Below, one piece after another: positions 23,541-33,176 of a stretch of DNA of 64,000 nucleotides; within the stretch, counting starts at the first letter, position 1; the number at the start of each line of letters is the position of its first letter. The stretch is taken from positions 1 through 64,000 of the forward strand of contig JACPCR010000069.1 in the NCBI GenBank assembly GCA_016179685.1, read 5' to 3'. Under the pieces are notes generated by a model. That model saw nothing but the letters and a program-made list of their open reading frames with translations. It searched no databases and was not told the origin of the DNA. This stretch comes from Planctomycetota bacterium. Its GTDB lineage: Bacteria; Planctomycetota; PUPC01; JACPCR01. The position numbers and the translations under genes are program-made.

Positions 23541-25625
23541 CTATTCAGGCAACAAGTCGATGGAGTCCTCGGGCGATACGATGCCGCCCTCGGGCGTTTC
23601 GGGCGGCAGTTCCCTCGGTTTCGCCAGAATCGCGGCCTCTTGGTACTGGAGGGTGATCCGGCGGACGAATTCGTGCTGGAGTTTCCTGGGCGTCGTGCCT
23701 CCGGAGGGCGAGAGACGCCCCACGCCTTCGGGTGTAATGCGGTCCATAGGTTCGGGGAGCGCGATGAGCCTGGCCTCGCCCGGGTTGACGAGCACGAGGC
23801 CGTCCTGAAACTTGCGGGCGTACACCTGCCATTCCGGATGGAGGAGGCCTTCAGGCCGCGCGGGCGGCCTGAACTCGGGCTCGCCGAGATCGATATCCAT
23901 CTCGGGCAGCCACAGGCGCTCCTCGGGATTGGCCAGGCTCAGACAAACATAGGTTCGGGAATTCTGCACCAGGAGGTAGGTGGCGACGAGGAAAACACGC
24001 TCGGCGGGCGTCATATTCGACGTGACCTGGAGGTCCAGGAGCAGGGTCTGGCCCCGGTGAGAGAAAGCGAGGGCACGGCCGACAAGGGCAAGCCAGGCCT
24101 GGGAATCGAGGTCCGCAGCCAAGGCGTTGGCGAGGCGGACGCCGCCGGCAGAGGCATAGAGCGTCGGGTCCTTGACCTCGACCTGGTCCGGCAGGTGGAC
24201 GAGCACGGGGCAGCCGGGCCCGAGCCGCCGGCTCACGGCCTCGAGGAACTGGGGCACGTGCTTGCGCCACCAGCCGGGCTGGTTGGCTGGCGCGTCGAGC
24301 AGGCCGGCGGAGGTGGGCGGGGGGTGGCAATGGTCGACGAGCACGCCATCGGCGTCGTTTTTCAGGACCCTCGGGTAGACCTGCTCGGGCCAGGCCCGGC
24401 CCCATCGCGAATCCAGGTTGGCGAGTCTCCAGGTCTGCCGGCGGGTGGTGAGCTCGAGGCCGAGGAAGAGGTCCGGGGACTCCGCGAGGATGGCATCGAC
24501 GGGTACGCGTTCGTCGCCGACGAGCACGCTGGGGCCCTTCCACACCCCGAGGGCAAGCTCGCGGTGCAAGGCAAGGAAGCCCGGATGAATCCGTCGCAGC
24601 CGCTGGACGAGGCTGGCGGGCAGCTCGATGCCCCCGGCCCAGTGATGGGCCAGGATTCGCGCATGCTCGTCCTCGAGGGGGCCGGAAAGATCAGTGAAAA
24701 AGGCCAAAATTTGCCCGGAGGCCTTTGGCCAAGCGCGCTCCACCTTGCTCGTGAAGGGAGGAGCAGGGGTCTCAGCAGATTCCGGACCGCCTCCTCCGGA
24801 CTGGGCCACCGACACGGATACCGTGGCGGTGGCCAATGCGGTCTGAACTGGCGCTGGCGGTGTATTCTTCTCGCCGTTGCCAGGCGCTTCGAGCGCAGAC
24901 GTTGACGTCCGGCTTTGCGCTGCATTTGTGACTGATGGCGCTGCCGTGGGCTTCCCGGCCCGTTCCGGATGGCGTCCAAGTCCCCAGAAGCCGAGAAGGG
25001 CCAGGGAGAGCGCGCCGCCGAGGAGCAGGGCGAGAGTGTCTGCGGGCATCCGCGGCCTGGCGGCCATGGCGACGGGGGTCCCTCGGGGGACGGGCTTGGC
25101 CCTGGGCATCAGGCTGATCCGCACGCTCTCGATGTCGGCCAGGAACTCTTCCGTGCTCTGATAGCGCTGCCAGGGTTGAGCCGCGAGCGCCCGCTGCAGA
25201 AGATGGACGAGTCCAAAAGAAAAATGCGGGAACTCGCCAGGAAGACGCTGGATGGCCAGATAAAGCTCCTGGGGGTCGGCCGGTCGGCCGGTCAGGCCCG
25301 GGAGGCAGGCCTTGCCGGTTACCGCGCGATAAAGCGTCAGGCCGATGCGATAGAAGCCTGCCCGGGTGTCGGGGCAGGCTAAAGCCTTCTCCTCGGGGGG
25401 GCAATATTCCGGCGGGGCGGGCGGCCCAGCGACCAGCTCGGCGTGTCCATCAGCACGCAGTCGGAAATTGCCCGGCCAGGGGTCCGGCGGGTCCGAAACG
25501 CCGGGTCGAGGCCGCGATGCCTCGAGGCACTGGCGGACAATTTCGAGCGCTTCCAGGACCGAAAGTGTCCCCCGTTGGCTCAGCATTTCATCGAGCGAGC
25601 CAAGGGAAGAAACAGTATGGGGCAT
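23541..25625 (-). CDS. Kinase C-lobe remnant fused through a TM helix to a GHL15-like domain
   Basis: A 694-aa protein with an unusual architecture. Residues 1-170 match only the C-lobe of a Ser/Thr kinase: PPEY at 71-74 replaces APE, DTRAGFYRIGLTLYRAVTGK is the helix-F region, and PWQRYQSTEEFLADIE closes the domain. No glycine loop, VAIK lysine or HRD loop is present, so it cannot be an active kinase. A TM helix spans about 196-217, followed by a Pro/Ala/Thr-rich linker. From about 320 a TIM-barrel-like extracellular domain resembles the hypothetical glycosidase family GHL15 (DADGVLVDHCHPPP, LLLDLQVTSNMTPAERVFLV). Perhaps it senses or cleaves glycans; the function is inferred only. Confidence 0.65.
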   Translation of the reverse strand: MPHTVSSLGSLDEMLSQRGTLSVLEALEIVRQCLEASRPRPGVSDPPDPWPGNFRLRADGHAELVAGPPAPPEYCPPEEKALACPDTRAGFYRIGLTLYRAVTGKACLPGLTGRPADPQELYLAIQRLPGEFPHFSFGLVHLLQRALAAQPWQRYQSTEEFLADIESVRISLMPRAKPVPRGTPVAMAARPRMPADTLALLLGGALSLALLGFWGLGRHPERAGKPTAAPSVTNAAQSRTSTSALEAPGNGEKNTPPAPVQTALATATVSVSVAQSGGGGPESAETPAPPFTSKVERAWPKASGQILAFFTDLSGPLEDEHARILAHHWAGGIELPASLVQRLRRIHPGFLALHRELALGVWKGPSVLVGDERVPVDAILAESPDLFLGLELTTRRQTWRLANLDSRWGRAWPEQVYPRVLKNDADGVLVDHCHPPPTSAGLLDAPANQPGWWRKHVPQFLEAVSRRLGPGCPVLVHLPDQVEVKDPTLYASAGGVRLANALAADLDSQAWLALVGRALAFSHRGQTLLLDLQVTSNMTPAERVFLVATYLLVQNSRTYVCLSLANPEERLWLPEMDIDLGEPEFRPPARPEGLLHPEWQVYARKFQDGLVLVNPGEARLIALPEPMDRITPEGVGRLSPSGGTTPRKLQHEFVRRITLQYQEAAILAKPRELPPETPEGGIVSPEDSIDLLPE

Positions 25626-25787
25626 GGGACGGTCAGCATGGGGACGCCTGCGGGCTTCTCGCCCGTGGGTACTCGATAAGACGCGTTATACCATCAATCC
25701 TTGACGGGTTCAACGCGGTTCTCCGGTGACCGTGGTCTTGCTGCCAAGCCTTTTTCTTATCCGCCGTTTCCTGTCCCGCATTTCCTG

Positions 25788-27077
25788 TCATTTCCTCAGC
25801 TTTTCACCCGTCAGGCCTTCAACCTCAGCCATCCCTTCCCAGAGCGTTCCGAGCACATCCACGTATTCTAACTCCGCCTCCGCCAGGGTTTGCTGGGCTT
25901 CGAGCACTTCAAGCTGGCTCACCGCGCCCGACTGATAGGCCTTTGTCACAAGCTCAAGCGCCTGACGGGCGCGAGGGACGATTCGAACAGAGTAGTCCGA
26001 CGCTTGTTGCTGTGCCGTGGCGTAAGACTGAAGCGCCTGACGAAGCTGAGTCACAAGCTGGTCAAGTCCGGCGCGGGCCTCCTGTTGCGCTCGCGTTCGG
26101 TTGGCCGAGGCCTCCGCTATAGCGCCCTGGTTGCGGTCGAATACCGGCAGAGGCAGCCCCACGGCAAGGCCAGCAGTCTCTACCCGGTTGTCGGTCTCTT
26201 CGCCCGGATCGCTTCCAATCGCCAAGCCCACTTCCAGGTTCGGCCATCGCTCTCTCCTGGCTTGGTCCAGTTGGCGCCCGGCAAGTTCCTCAGCCAATTG
26301 AAGCGTCCTTCGAGCCGGATGGCTTTCCAGAGCCGGAAGGTAGTCCGTTTCATGACTCAGTGCAGGAGCTATCTGAAGAAGATCGCCTTCTTGACCAATC
26401 CGGTTGAGCGAAGCGTCCGGCATCCCCAGGAGCCGAAGGAGGTCTTTCTTGGTGTTTTCCCGTTCCCGCTCGGCTTCCCGCAGCGCCACCTCGGCTCGGG
26501 CGACCGTCACCTGGGCCCGGACCGATTCGACCGGTGAAGCGTCGCCGGCCTCCACCCGCTTCCGCGTGGCGTCCGCGTTGCGTTGAACAATATCACGAAT
26601 CCGGCTTGTGGCCGCGACGCGCTCCTGCGCGGCCAAAAGGGCGAAATAAGCCTTCTTCCCTTCGGTCAGAATTTCCCGTTCGGCGAGGGCATATTCCTGC
26701 TCCGCGATCTCGACTTCCTTCCTGGCCGAGGCGACGCCGGCCTTTCGTTTCCCACCCGTAATGATTTCCTGCTTGAGCCAAAGGGTGTTCTCCGCCTTGG
26801 CCAGGCTGCCGACCTTCTCGGGCGGCATTTTTTCGCTAACGAACTCCAGCTCCGGATTCGGCAGCAGCCGGGCTTGCCGAAATCGTCCTCCGGCAGCGAG
26901 GCTGGCCGCCTGCTTCGCTTTGAGCGCCGGATTATTTGACCGAATCAAGGTCAAGACTTCTTCAAGCGCCATCCCCTCTGGCCTGATGGCGGGCCAAGGA
27001 GGCGATTCTTCGGCTCGGACTGGAGTAAGGCTCCAGGCAACCAGCATGGAAAACAAACAAAAATGAGGTCGCTTCAT
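25788..27077 (-). CDS. TolC-family outer-membrane efflux protein (CusC/CzcC-like)
   Basis: A 429-aa protein with a signal peptide (LFSMLVAWSLTPVRAEE) and two repeats of the TolC coiled-coil/beta-barrel unit, LEEVLTLIRSNNPALKAKQA and the later ELAGRQLDQARRERWPNLEV. The heptad-rich helices include ALELVTKAYQSGAVSQLEVL. It forms the outer-membrane channel of the metal efflux pump. It is the last gene of the operon cusB-cusA-PII-cusC on the minus strand, 164 bp after the PII gene. The length is normal for the family. Confidence 0.92.
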   Translation of the reverse strand: MKRPHFCLFSMLVAWSLTPVRAEESPPWPAIRPEGMALEEVLTLIRSNNPALKAKQAASLAAGGRFRQARLLPNPELEFVSEKMPPEKVGSLAKAENTLWLKQEIITGGKRKAGVASARKEVEIAEQEYALAEREILTEGKKAYFALLAAQERVAATSRIRDIVQRNADATRKRVEAGDASPVESVRAQVTVARAEVALREAERERENTKKDLLRLLGMPDASLNRIGQEGDLLQIAPALSHETDYLPALESHPARRTLQLAEELAGRQLDQARRERWPNLEVGLAIGSDPGEETDNRVETAGLAVGLPLPVFDRNQGAIAEASANRTRAQQEARAGLDQLVTQLRQALQSYATAQQQASDYSVRIVPRARQALELVTKAYQSGAVSQLEVLEAQQTLAEAELEYVDVLGTLWEGMAEVEGLTGEKLRK

Positions 27078-27241
27078 AGGATTCGCAGAGAAAGAAAGGT
27101 GGAGACGGGGTGTTGATAGACGAATGAAATGCAGTCAAAGAGAAGCATTCGGCCACAGTCCAAGCCGTGTGAAAGTTCGTGATCATCCCGCCCGGCGTGT
27201 GACTCGGCGAGAGCTTCGCAAAGAAATTCGGATTGGGGCCA

Positions 27242-27583
27242 TCAGACGGCAACTTCCCCTCTCTCGCCAGTGCTGATGCGCACGGCTTCTTCGACGTTGG
27301 AAACGTAAATCTTCCCGTCCCCCCGCAGACTGGTGTGAGCGTTCGTTTGGATGACAGAAACCACCTGATCCACCAACTCGTCCCGGCAGACGATCTCCAT
27401 CTTCACGTGCGGCACGTATTCAATCCCGTCTTCGACAATCCCGCGGTGGGAGTCTTCTCTTCGGGTGCGGCCGAAGCCGCGCACGTCGAGAACGCTCATG
27501 CCGGTGAGTCCTTCGACGCTATGGAGCGCGGCGACCACCTGCGAGAGCTTGTGGGGCTTGATATAGGCTTTGATTTCTTTCAT
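27242..27583 (-). CDS. PII-like signal protein of the metal-efflux-associated group
   Basis: A 113-aa PII-superfamily trimer protein: MKEIKAYIKPHKLSQVVAAL at the N-terminus, GMSVLDVRGFGRTRRED leading into the T-loop, and GDGKIYVSNVEEAVRISTGE at the C-terminus, like the PII B/C-loop signature. The T-loop (SHRGIVEDGIEYVPHVKMEI) lacks the uridylylation YRGAEY motif of GlnB/GlnK, so it is not a nitrogen PII. It matches the separate PII group that I recall being encoded beside heavy-metal RND pumps. Its location between cusA and cusC supports sensing of metal or nucleotide to control the pump. Confidence 0.88.
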   Translation of the reverse strand: MKEIKAYIKPHKLSQVVAALHSVEGLTGMSVLDVRGFGRTRREDSHRGIVEDGIEYVPHVKMEIVCRDELVDQVVSVIQTNAHTSLRGDGKIYVSNVEEAVRISTGERGEVAV

Positions 27584-27625
27584 GCGATTTCCTCTGATGG
27601 GCCCTCAAAAAGCAAGCACCGACAG

Positions 27626-30600
27626 CTAGCCTTTCTCCAATTCCTTCTTCAACCAGCTATAAAGGCAAGGCAACACGAGCAGGGTCAGCAAGGTGGAAGA
27701 AATCAGCCCGCCGACCACCACGGCCGCGAGGGGCCGCTGAACTTCCGAGGCGATGCCTTGAGAAAGGAGCAGAGGGATCAAGCCCAGACTCGCAACGGTG
27801 GCAGTCATCAAGACGGGCCGTAACCTCAGCGTTGCTCCTTTGACAATGGCCTCCTGTGTCGAAAGCCCCTCATCCCGAACCTGGTTGATGTAGGAGACCA
27901 TCACGACACCGTTTAACACGGCCACGCCAAAGAGGGCAATAAAGCCGATAGAGGACGGCACGCTGAGATAAAGCCCGCTGACGTAAAGGGCGAACACCCC
28001 ACCGATGAGGGCAAAGGGGACGTTCAGGATGATCAGGAAGGCGTCAAGCACGGAATGGAAGGACATATAGAGCAGCATGAAGATCAGCAGAATGCAAAGG
28101 GGAACCACAATCATCAGTGTTCGTTGCGCCCGCTGCTGGTTTTCGAACTGGCCGCCCCAGACGACGAAGTAGCCTGGCGGGAGCTTCACCTTTTGCACGA
28201 TTCCTGCCTTGCCCTCGGCAACGAAGCCGCCCAGGTCTCGGCCACGAACGTTGCACTGGATGACCACGCGGCGCTGGCTGTTCTCTCGGCTTACGGTCGG
28301 CGGGCCTTGTTCGATTTTGACGCTGGCGACCTGTGCGAGCGGAACGCCCCGGCCATCCTCGTGGTGCGCCAGGAGGTTTTCGATGGTCCGGACGTCGCTG
28401 CGATACTCTTTGGCCAGCCGCAAATACACGTCGAAACGCTTCTGCCCGTCAATGATCTGCGTCACAGCATCACCACCGATAGCGTGGGACACGACATCCA
28501 TGACGTCGCCGGACCGAAGGCCGTACTGGGGAAGGGCATCCCGGTCCACGCGCACTACAAGCTGGCTCTCCCCGCTGATTTGCTCCATCTGGACGTCCCG
28601 GGCGCCTGGAACCGTGTTGATGACGGCTTCGATCTCTTTGCCTTTCTTTTCCAAGACCGCCAGGTCCTCGCCGAAGAGCTTGATGGCGATCTGCGCCTTG
28701 ACGCCGGAAAGCAGCTCGTCCACGCGGGTGGCGATGGGCTGGCTGAAATTGAGCTGGATGCCGGGAACTTCCATCAGATCCTTTTCCAGGATCGAAATCA
28801 ACTCCAACCGGGATTTTGCAGTCGTCCATTCCTCCACCGGCTTGAGGCCAAGATAAATCTCGTTGTTGGACACCGGCTCCGGGTCCCCGCCGAGCTCCGC
28901 CCGCCCGATGCGGGAGAGGGCATAGAGCACCTCGGGATACTTCAACAACTTCGTTTCGAGGGTGGCGGCAATCCGCTTGCTCTCCTCCATGGAGATGCTG
29001 GGATTCATGGTGACGCGGATGTTCAACGTGCCTTCTTCGAGTTCCGGGACGAATTCCGTGCCCAGGCGTGTGAGCGTGAAAAGGCTGGCGATCAGAAGCA
29101 CGACTGCCGAGCCAACCACCCAAGGCCGGAAGCGCAGAGCGGCCTTGAGCACGGGCGTGTACGCCTTCTTGAGCAGTCGTATCACAATGAAATCCTTCTC
29201 CGACATCTTTCCTCGCAGCAGAAGAGTGGCGAGCACGGGGACCAGCGTCAGAGCGACGATAAGCGATCCGAGCATGGCGTAACTGATGGTGAAGGCCATC
29301 GGGCTGAACAGCTTGCCTTCTACGCCCTGAAGCGTGAATAACGGCAGGAAGACCACGACGATGATGAGCACGGCAAAAAAGACCGGCCGGGCCACTTCTT
29401 GCGCGGCCTCAAACATGATCTTGCCCAAGTCGCCGCTTGTCCGGCGCTCGCAAAGGTGACGATAGATATTCTCGACCATCACCACGGACCCATCAACCAT
29501 CATCCCGATGCCGATGGCCAGCCCGCCGAGCGACTGCAGGTTGGCCGATAGCCCGGCGCGGCGCATCATGATGAAGGCCATCAGGACGGACAGGGGAATG
29601 GAGAGAACAACGATGAAAGAAGACCGGATGTTGCCCAGAAACAGCGCCAGCACTATGACAATCAGGACAGCGGATTCTTTGAGCGCCTTGGTGACCGTGG
29701 CGATGGCTTTGTCCACCAATTCCGCCTGGTCGTAGTAAGCGGTGATTTTCACGCCCGCGGGGAGACCCATTTGAATCTCCTTGATTTTTTCTTTGACTCG
29801 CTGGATGACCTCCCGGGAATTGGCCCCTTTGAGTTGAAGCACGATGCCGGAAACCACTTCTCCTTTGCCGTCCTTCGTGACTGCGCCCTGGCGAATCTCG
29901 CTGCCAAAGCTGACCGTGGCGATGTCCTTGAGGAATACCGGCGTGCCGCTCTCGGTAAGGATGGGGATATTCTCCAGGTCCCGCAGCCCGGCCTCTCCGC
30001 CACGCAGAAGCCCTTCTCCCCGAACCACGAGTTGCTCGGACTGCTTGTCGATATACCACCCGCCCGCGTTGCCGTTGCTCTCCTCGATGCGCTCGGCGAT
30101 TTCATCCAGCGTGACGTGGTATTTCTTCAGGTTCGCTGGGTCCACGTTCACGTGATACTGCAGGACGTCGCCGCCGAAGCTCAGGACGTCCGTTACCCCC
30201 GGCACGGTCCGCAACTGGAACTTCACCAGCCAGTCGTTGAGGGTCCGGAGTTCCGTGGCCGAGTAGCCTTCTCCTTCAAGGATGTATTGATAAATCTGGC
30301 CAAGCCCGGTGGTGATCGGTCCCATCTCGGGGTCTCCAAGCCCCTCGGGGATGCGTTCCTTGGCCAACTGAAGGCGTTCCAGAACCAACTGCCGGGCAAA
30401 ATAGATGTCCACCTCGTCCTTGAAGACGACGGTGATAATGGAAAGCCCGGTCTTGGAGATCGAGCGGACCTCAGTCACGTCAGGCAGTCCGTTCATGACC
30501 GATTCAATGGGGAAGGTGATGAGTTTCTCCACCTCCTCGGCAGCCAATCCCGGTGCTTCGGTCCCGATGACAACTTGGATATTGGTCACGTCTGGAAACG

Positions 30601-30712
30601 CGTCCACGGGAAGTTGGAGGGTGGCATAGACGCCGTAAGCGACGACCAGAAGCCCCAGGACGATGACCAGAAAACGATTTCGAATGGCAATTTCAACGAT
30701 GCGTTCGATCAT
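27626..30712 (-). CDS. Heavy-metal efflux RND transporter (CusA/CzcA family)
   Basis: A 1028-aa HME-RND pump of normal length. The N-terminus (MIERIVEIAIRNRFLVIVLG) is the first TM segment; the porter domain contains TELRTLNDWLVKFQLRTVPG. TM4 carries AIGIGMMVDGSVVMVEN with the Asp/Glu relay residues needed for proton coupling; DGSVVM is nearer to divalent-cation HME groups than to the DAAIVM form of copper/silver CusA. Twelve TM helices are expected. It works with CusB (periplasmic) and CusC (outer membrane). The metal specificity is an inference from this one motif. Confidence 0.95.
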   Translation of the reverse strand: MIERIVEIAIRNRFLVIVLGLLVVAYGVYATLQLPVDAFPDVTNIQVVIGTEAPGLAAEEVEKLITFPIESVMNGLPDVTEVRSISKTGLSIITVVFKDEVDIYFARQLVLERLQLAKERIPEGLGDPEMGPITTGLGQIYQYILEGEGYSATELRTLNDWLVKFQLRTVPGVTDVLSFGGDVLQYHVNVDPANLKKYHVTLDEIAERIEESNGNAGGWYIDKQSEQLVVRGEGLLRGGEAGLRDLENIPILTESGTPVFLKDIATVSFGSEIRQGAVTKDGKGEVVSGIVLQLKGANSREVIQRVKEKIKEIQMGLPAGVKITAYYDQAELVDKAIATVTKALKESAVLIVIVLALFLGNIRSSFIVVLSIPLSVLMAFIMMRRAGLSANLQSLGGLAIGIGMMVDGSVVMVENIYRHLCERRTSGDLGKIMFEAAQEVARPVFFAVLIIVVVFLPLFTLQGVEGKLFSPMAFTISYAMLGSLIVALTLVPVLATLLLRGKMSEKDFIVIRLLKKAYTPVLKAALRFRPWVVGSAVVLLIASLFTLTRLGTEFVPELEEGTLNIRVTMNPSISMEESKRIAATLETKLLKYPEVLYALSRIGRAELGGDPEPVSNNEIYLGLKPVEEWTTAKSRLELISILEKDLMEVPGIQLNFSQPIATRVDELLSGVKAQIAIKLFGEDLAVLEKKGKEIEAVINTVPGARDVQMEQISGESQLVVRVDRDALPQYGLRSGDVMDVVSHAIGGDAVTQIIDGQKRFDVYLRLAKEYRSDVRTIENLLAHHEDGRGVPLAQVASVKIEQGPPTVSRENSQRRVVIQCNVRGRDLGGFVAEGKAGIVQKVKLPPGYFVVWGGQFENQQRAQRTLMIVVPLCILLIFMLLYMSFHSVLDAFLIILNVPFALIGGVFALYVSGLYLSVPSSIGFIALFGVAVLNGVVMVSYINQVRDEGLSTQEAIVKGATLRLRPVLMTATVASLGLIPLLLSQGIASEVQRPLAAVVVGGLISSTLLTLLVLPCLYSWLKKELEKG

Positions 30713-30818
30713 GGCGTGAACCTTTCAGTCAGGAATTCCGGGCGAGTCCGAGAGTCTGGAAGCGACTCTGCCCCCGTTCTCCCATTCCCCCAAACTCCCA
30801 AACTCCCATGCTCCTCCC

Positions 30819-32696
30819 TCAGTGCCCATGTCCTGCGTGGCCGAAGGCGCCCTTCATCATTTCGGACTTAAGGGAGAAAGCGCCCTCTGTGACGACTGAT
30901 TCGCCCTCCTTCAAACCAGCGACAATCTCCGCATAACCGCCGACTTGGCGTCCGAGCCGAACCGGTCGGCGAACGAAGCGGCCCTCTTCGCCCTCCTGGG
31001 CAAAAACCACAGAAGTGTTGCCTTCGGTCTGAAGCGCAGAGACGGGCACGCTCAAGGCTTCCGTCCCGCTCTCCAAGGCCAGAGTGCCGCGGGCAAACAT
31101 GCCCGGCTTGAGACGCCGGTCCGAATTGGACACGACCACTCGGCCCTTGGCGGTCCGGGTTTCCGGAATGAGCTGATCGCTGAGATACTTCAGAGTTCCG
31201 GGGAATGGTTTTTCGGGATGTGCCTTCGTGAAGACTTCTGCCGCGGCGCCGGGCTGGACCACGCCGAGGTCCTTTTCATAGATGTCCACCAGGACCCAGA
31301 CTTCTGAAAGGTCGGCGATGGCGTAAAGCGGCTCTCCGCCCGGCTCGACTTTCTCCCCCAGGACGATATGGCGCTCGATGATGCGGCCGTTAAAGGGTGC
31401 AGTGATGGGAAGCTGCGTGATGCGTTCCTCTGCGCCCGCAACGAGGCGGTCGATTTCCTCGTGGGAGAGGCCGAGGACGTGGAGTTTATCCTCCGCGATC
31501 TTGAGTTGATGCTCCGCCAGTTTGAAGGCTTTTTCCCTGCCGAGAAGCTCAATGTCCGCGCTAAACGTCGCCTGCTCCAGCAGCGCCGGATACAGGGTCT
31601 CCGCCGCAAGGAACTCCTGCCTGGCGGCGAGAGACTCCTGCTGCGCCTGGAGATATTCTTGTTCTGCGGTAAGCCCGACCTGCTCCAGAAGCGCTTTGTA
31701 GGTTGAGGCCGCAGCGAAGAGGTCGCGCTGGGCTTCCTGAAAAGCCTTGGGAGTTCCAACCTGCTGCTTGAGCAGCTCCTCCTCCCGCTTGATGCTGGCG
31801 GTGGCGAGCTCCAGTTCCGCCAAAGCCCCAAGGATATCCTTCTTGACTTCGCCGACGCTTAGGTCTTGCAGCTTGGCCCGGGCCTCTTCGGCAGTCAGGC
31901 CATCTTTAAGAATTTCCAGCATGCGGAGAGTGCCCTTATAAATGGGGTCACGGTACTCGAGCAACCGCTGAGCATTGGTCAGTTTGACTTGCGCCAATTC
32001 TCGCTGGGTCAGCGCCCCCAAGACCTCTGCTTTGGCCTGGCCAACTTTCAGGTCTTTCATCAGTTCCTGAGCCTTCGCCGAACTCTGGTTCTGTGCCAGG
32101 ATGGCCAGCATCTGGTGGATATTCGTGGTGATGAGCTTCTGCCGCTCCAGGTCCGCTTGCGCCAGTTCGTGGCCGTTACGGGCGCTCAGGTACTCCAAGG
32201 CCGCTTCGCCGACCTCCGCGCTGTCGAGGACTGCCAGGGTTTCGCCCTCCTTCACGTCATCCCCGAGCGTCTTGAGCACTTGCGCGACAATTCCACCGGC
32301 CCTGGGCGAAACGTGAACGAGGCGATCCTCGTTGGGCCGGACCTCCCCCGTGAATTGAAGCACGTCCGCGAGCTTGCGTTTCTGAACCGGCTCGACCTTG
32401 ATTCCGGCAGCGCTCACCTGCTCTTGGTTAAGCTCGACAACGCCATCCTCGCCTTCGTGTTCGTCGTGGCCTTCACGTTTTCCATGGACCTCGTGCTCGG
32501 CGTCTTGATTTTCGACCTCATGCCCCGCGCCTTCCGCATGCTCGTCATCGCCGTGTTCTTCATGCGCATGAGTGCTCTGCCCGACCCCCTTGGCGGGATT
32601 CGCACTGGGGCCTTGCCCACTCCAGAGTTTAACGACCAGGAACAGCCCGGCTGCACCGAGCAAAATGCCTGCAAGAAAGATGATTCCCTTTTTCAT
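30819..32696 (-). CDS. RND periplasmic adaptor subunit (CusB/CzcB), His-rich and enlarged
   Basis: A 625-aa membrane-fusion protein, longer than the usual 400-520. It has an N-terminal signal/TM segment (GIIFLAGILLGAAGLFLVVK), then a His/Glu-rich metal-binding-like stretch (HAHEEHGDDEHAEGAGHEVE and more), a lipoyl/barrel-sandwich domain and a very long coiled-coil hairpin. The hairpin contains an internal duplication: DLKVGQAKAEVLGALTQREL resembles DLSVGEVKKDILGALAELEL about 70 residues on. Beta-barrel and membrane-proximal domains follow (ITAPFNGRIIERHIVLGEKV), and the C-terminus is His-rich again (GHAGHGH). It links CusA to CusC and may pass metal to CusA. Confidence 0.93.
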   Translation of the reverse strand: MKKGIIFLAGILLGAAGLFLVVKLWSGQGPSANPAKGVGQSTHAHEEHGDDEHAEGAGHEVENQDAEHEVHGKREGHDEHEGEDGVVELNQEQVSAAGIKVEPVQKRKLADVLQFTGEVRPNEDRLVHVSPRAGGIVAQVLKTLGDDVKEGETLAVLDSAEVGEAALEYLSARNGHELAQADLERQKLITTNIHQMLAILAQNQSSAKAQELMKDLKVGQAKAEVLGALTQRELAQVKLTNAQRLLEYRDPIYKGTLRMLEILKDGLTAEEARAKLQDLSVGEVKKDILGALAELELATASIKREEELLKQQVGTPKAFQEAQRDLFAAASTYKALLEQVGLTAEQEYLQAQQESLAARQEFLAAETLYPALLEQATFSADIELLGREKAFKLAEHQLKIAEDKLHVLGLSHEEIDRLVAGAEERITQLPITAPFNGRIIERHIVLGEKVEPGGEPLYAIADLSEVWVLVDIYEKDLGVVQPGAAAEVFTKAHPEKPFPGTLKYLSDQLIPETRTAKGRVVVSNSDRRLKPGMFARGTLALESGTEALSVPVSALQTEGNTSVVFAQEGEEGRFVRRPVRLGRQVGGYAEIVAGLKEGESVVTEGAFSLKSEMMKGAFGHAGHGH

Positions 32697-32810
32697 GTTT
32701 TTGCCTCAGTCTGCCGAAGATGAACAGGAAGGATGGAAAGACAGATACGCCGCGGCAGCGAATTCGCGCGGCGTCTTTCAGCCCAAAGCGGCTGTCCGGC
32801 AGACTGTCTG

Positions 32811-33176
32811 TTAGACTTGGAGGCGGGATGACCTGAGAAGCAGGTCCATGGAGCGAAGGGCGCCCGGGACGGAGAAGGCGGGATTCCGGGTGATGGAAAT
32901 GAAGTCGGCGAGAATCTTGGGAAAGGGGACCGCCGCGGCAGCCATTGCTGTTGGGGAGGATAATTCGCCTCCGGCAGCAGCTTGGCCTGTCTGGGCCGCG
33001 GGCAGATGACAATGGCAGAAGGCATGCTGCGCTTCGTCATGACCGACCGGCTCGGCATGATCGCCGCAGAGATCAAGGCAGCAGCAGCAGCAGACGCTGA
33101 GCAGGCTCGACAGCACAGTCAGTGCTGTTCGCCAAGCATTTTGCATTGGGTAGAAATTCATTCCTCTCTTTCGCAC
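32811..33176 (-). CDS. Small Cys/His-containing secreted protein at the head of the efflux operon
   Basis: About 121 aa from GTG 33176, or 116 from ATG 33161 (MNFYPMQNAWRTALTVLSSL). A hydrophobic signal segment is followed by a striking CCCCCLDLCGDH cluster and HAFCHCHLPAA, which could bind soft metals. The C-terminal half has no recognisable motif. It is the first gene before cusB in the efflux operon, separated by 114 bp, and is preceded by a reasonable promoter. The family is not recognised; the metal link is inferred from Cys/His content and context. Confidence 0.6.
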   Translation of the reverse strand: MRKRGMNFYPMQNAWRTALTVLSSLLSVCCCCCLDLCGDHAEPVGHDEAQHAFCHCHLPAAQTGQAAAGGELSSPTAMAAAAVPFPKILADFISITRNPAFSVPGALRSMDLLLRSSRLQV

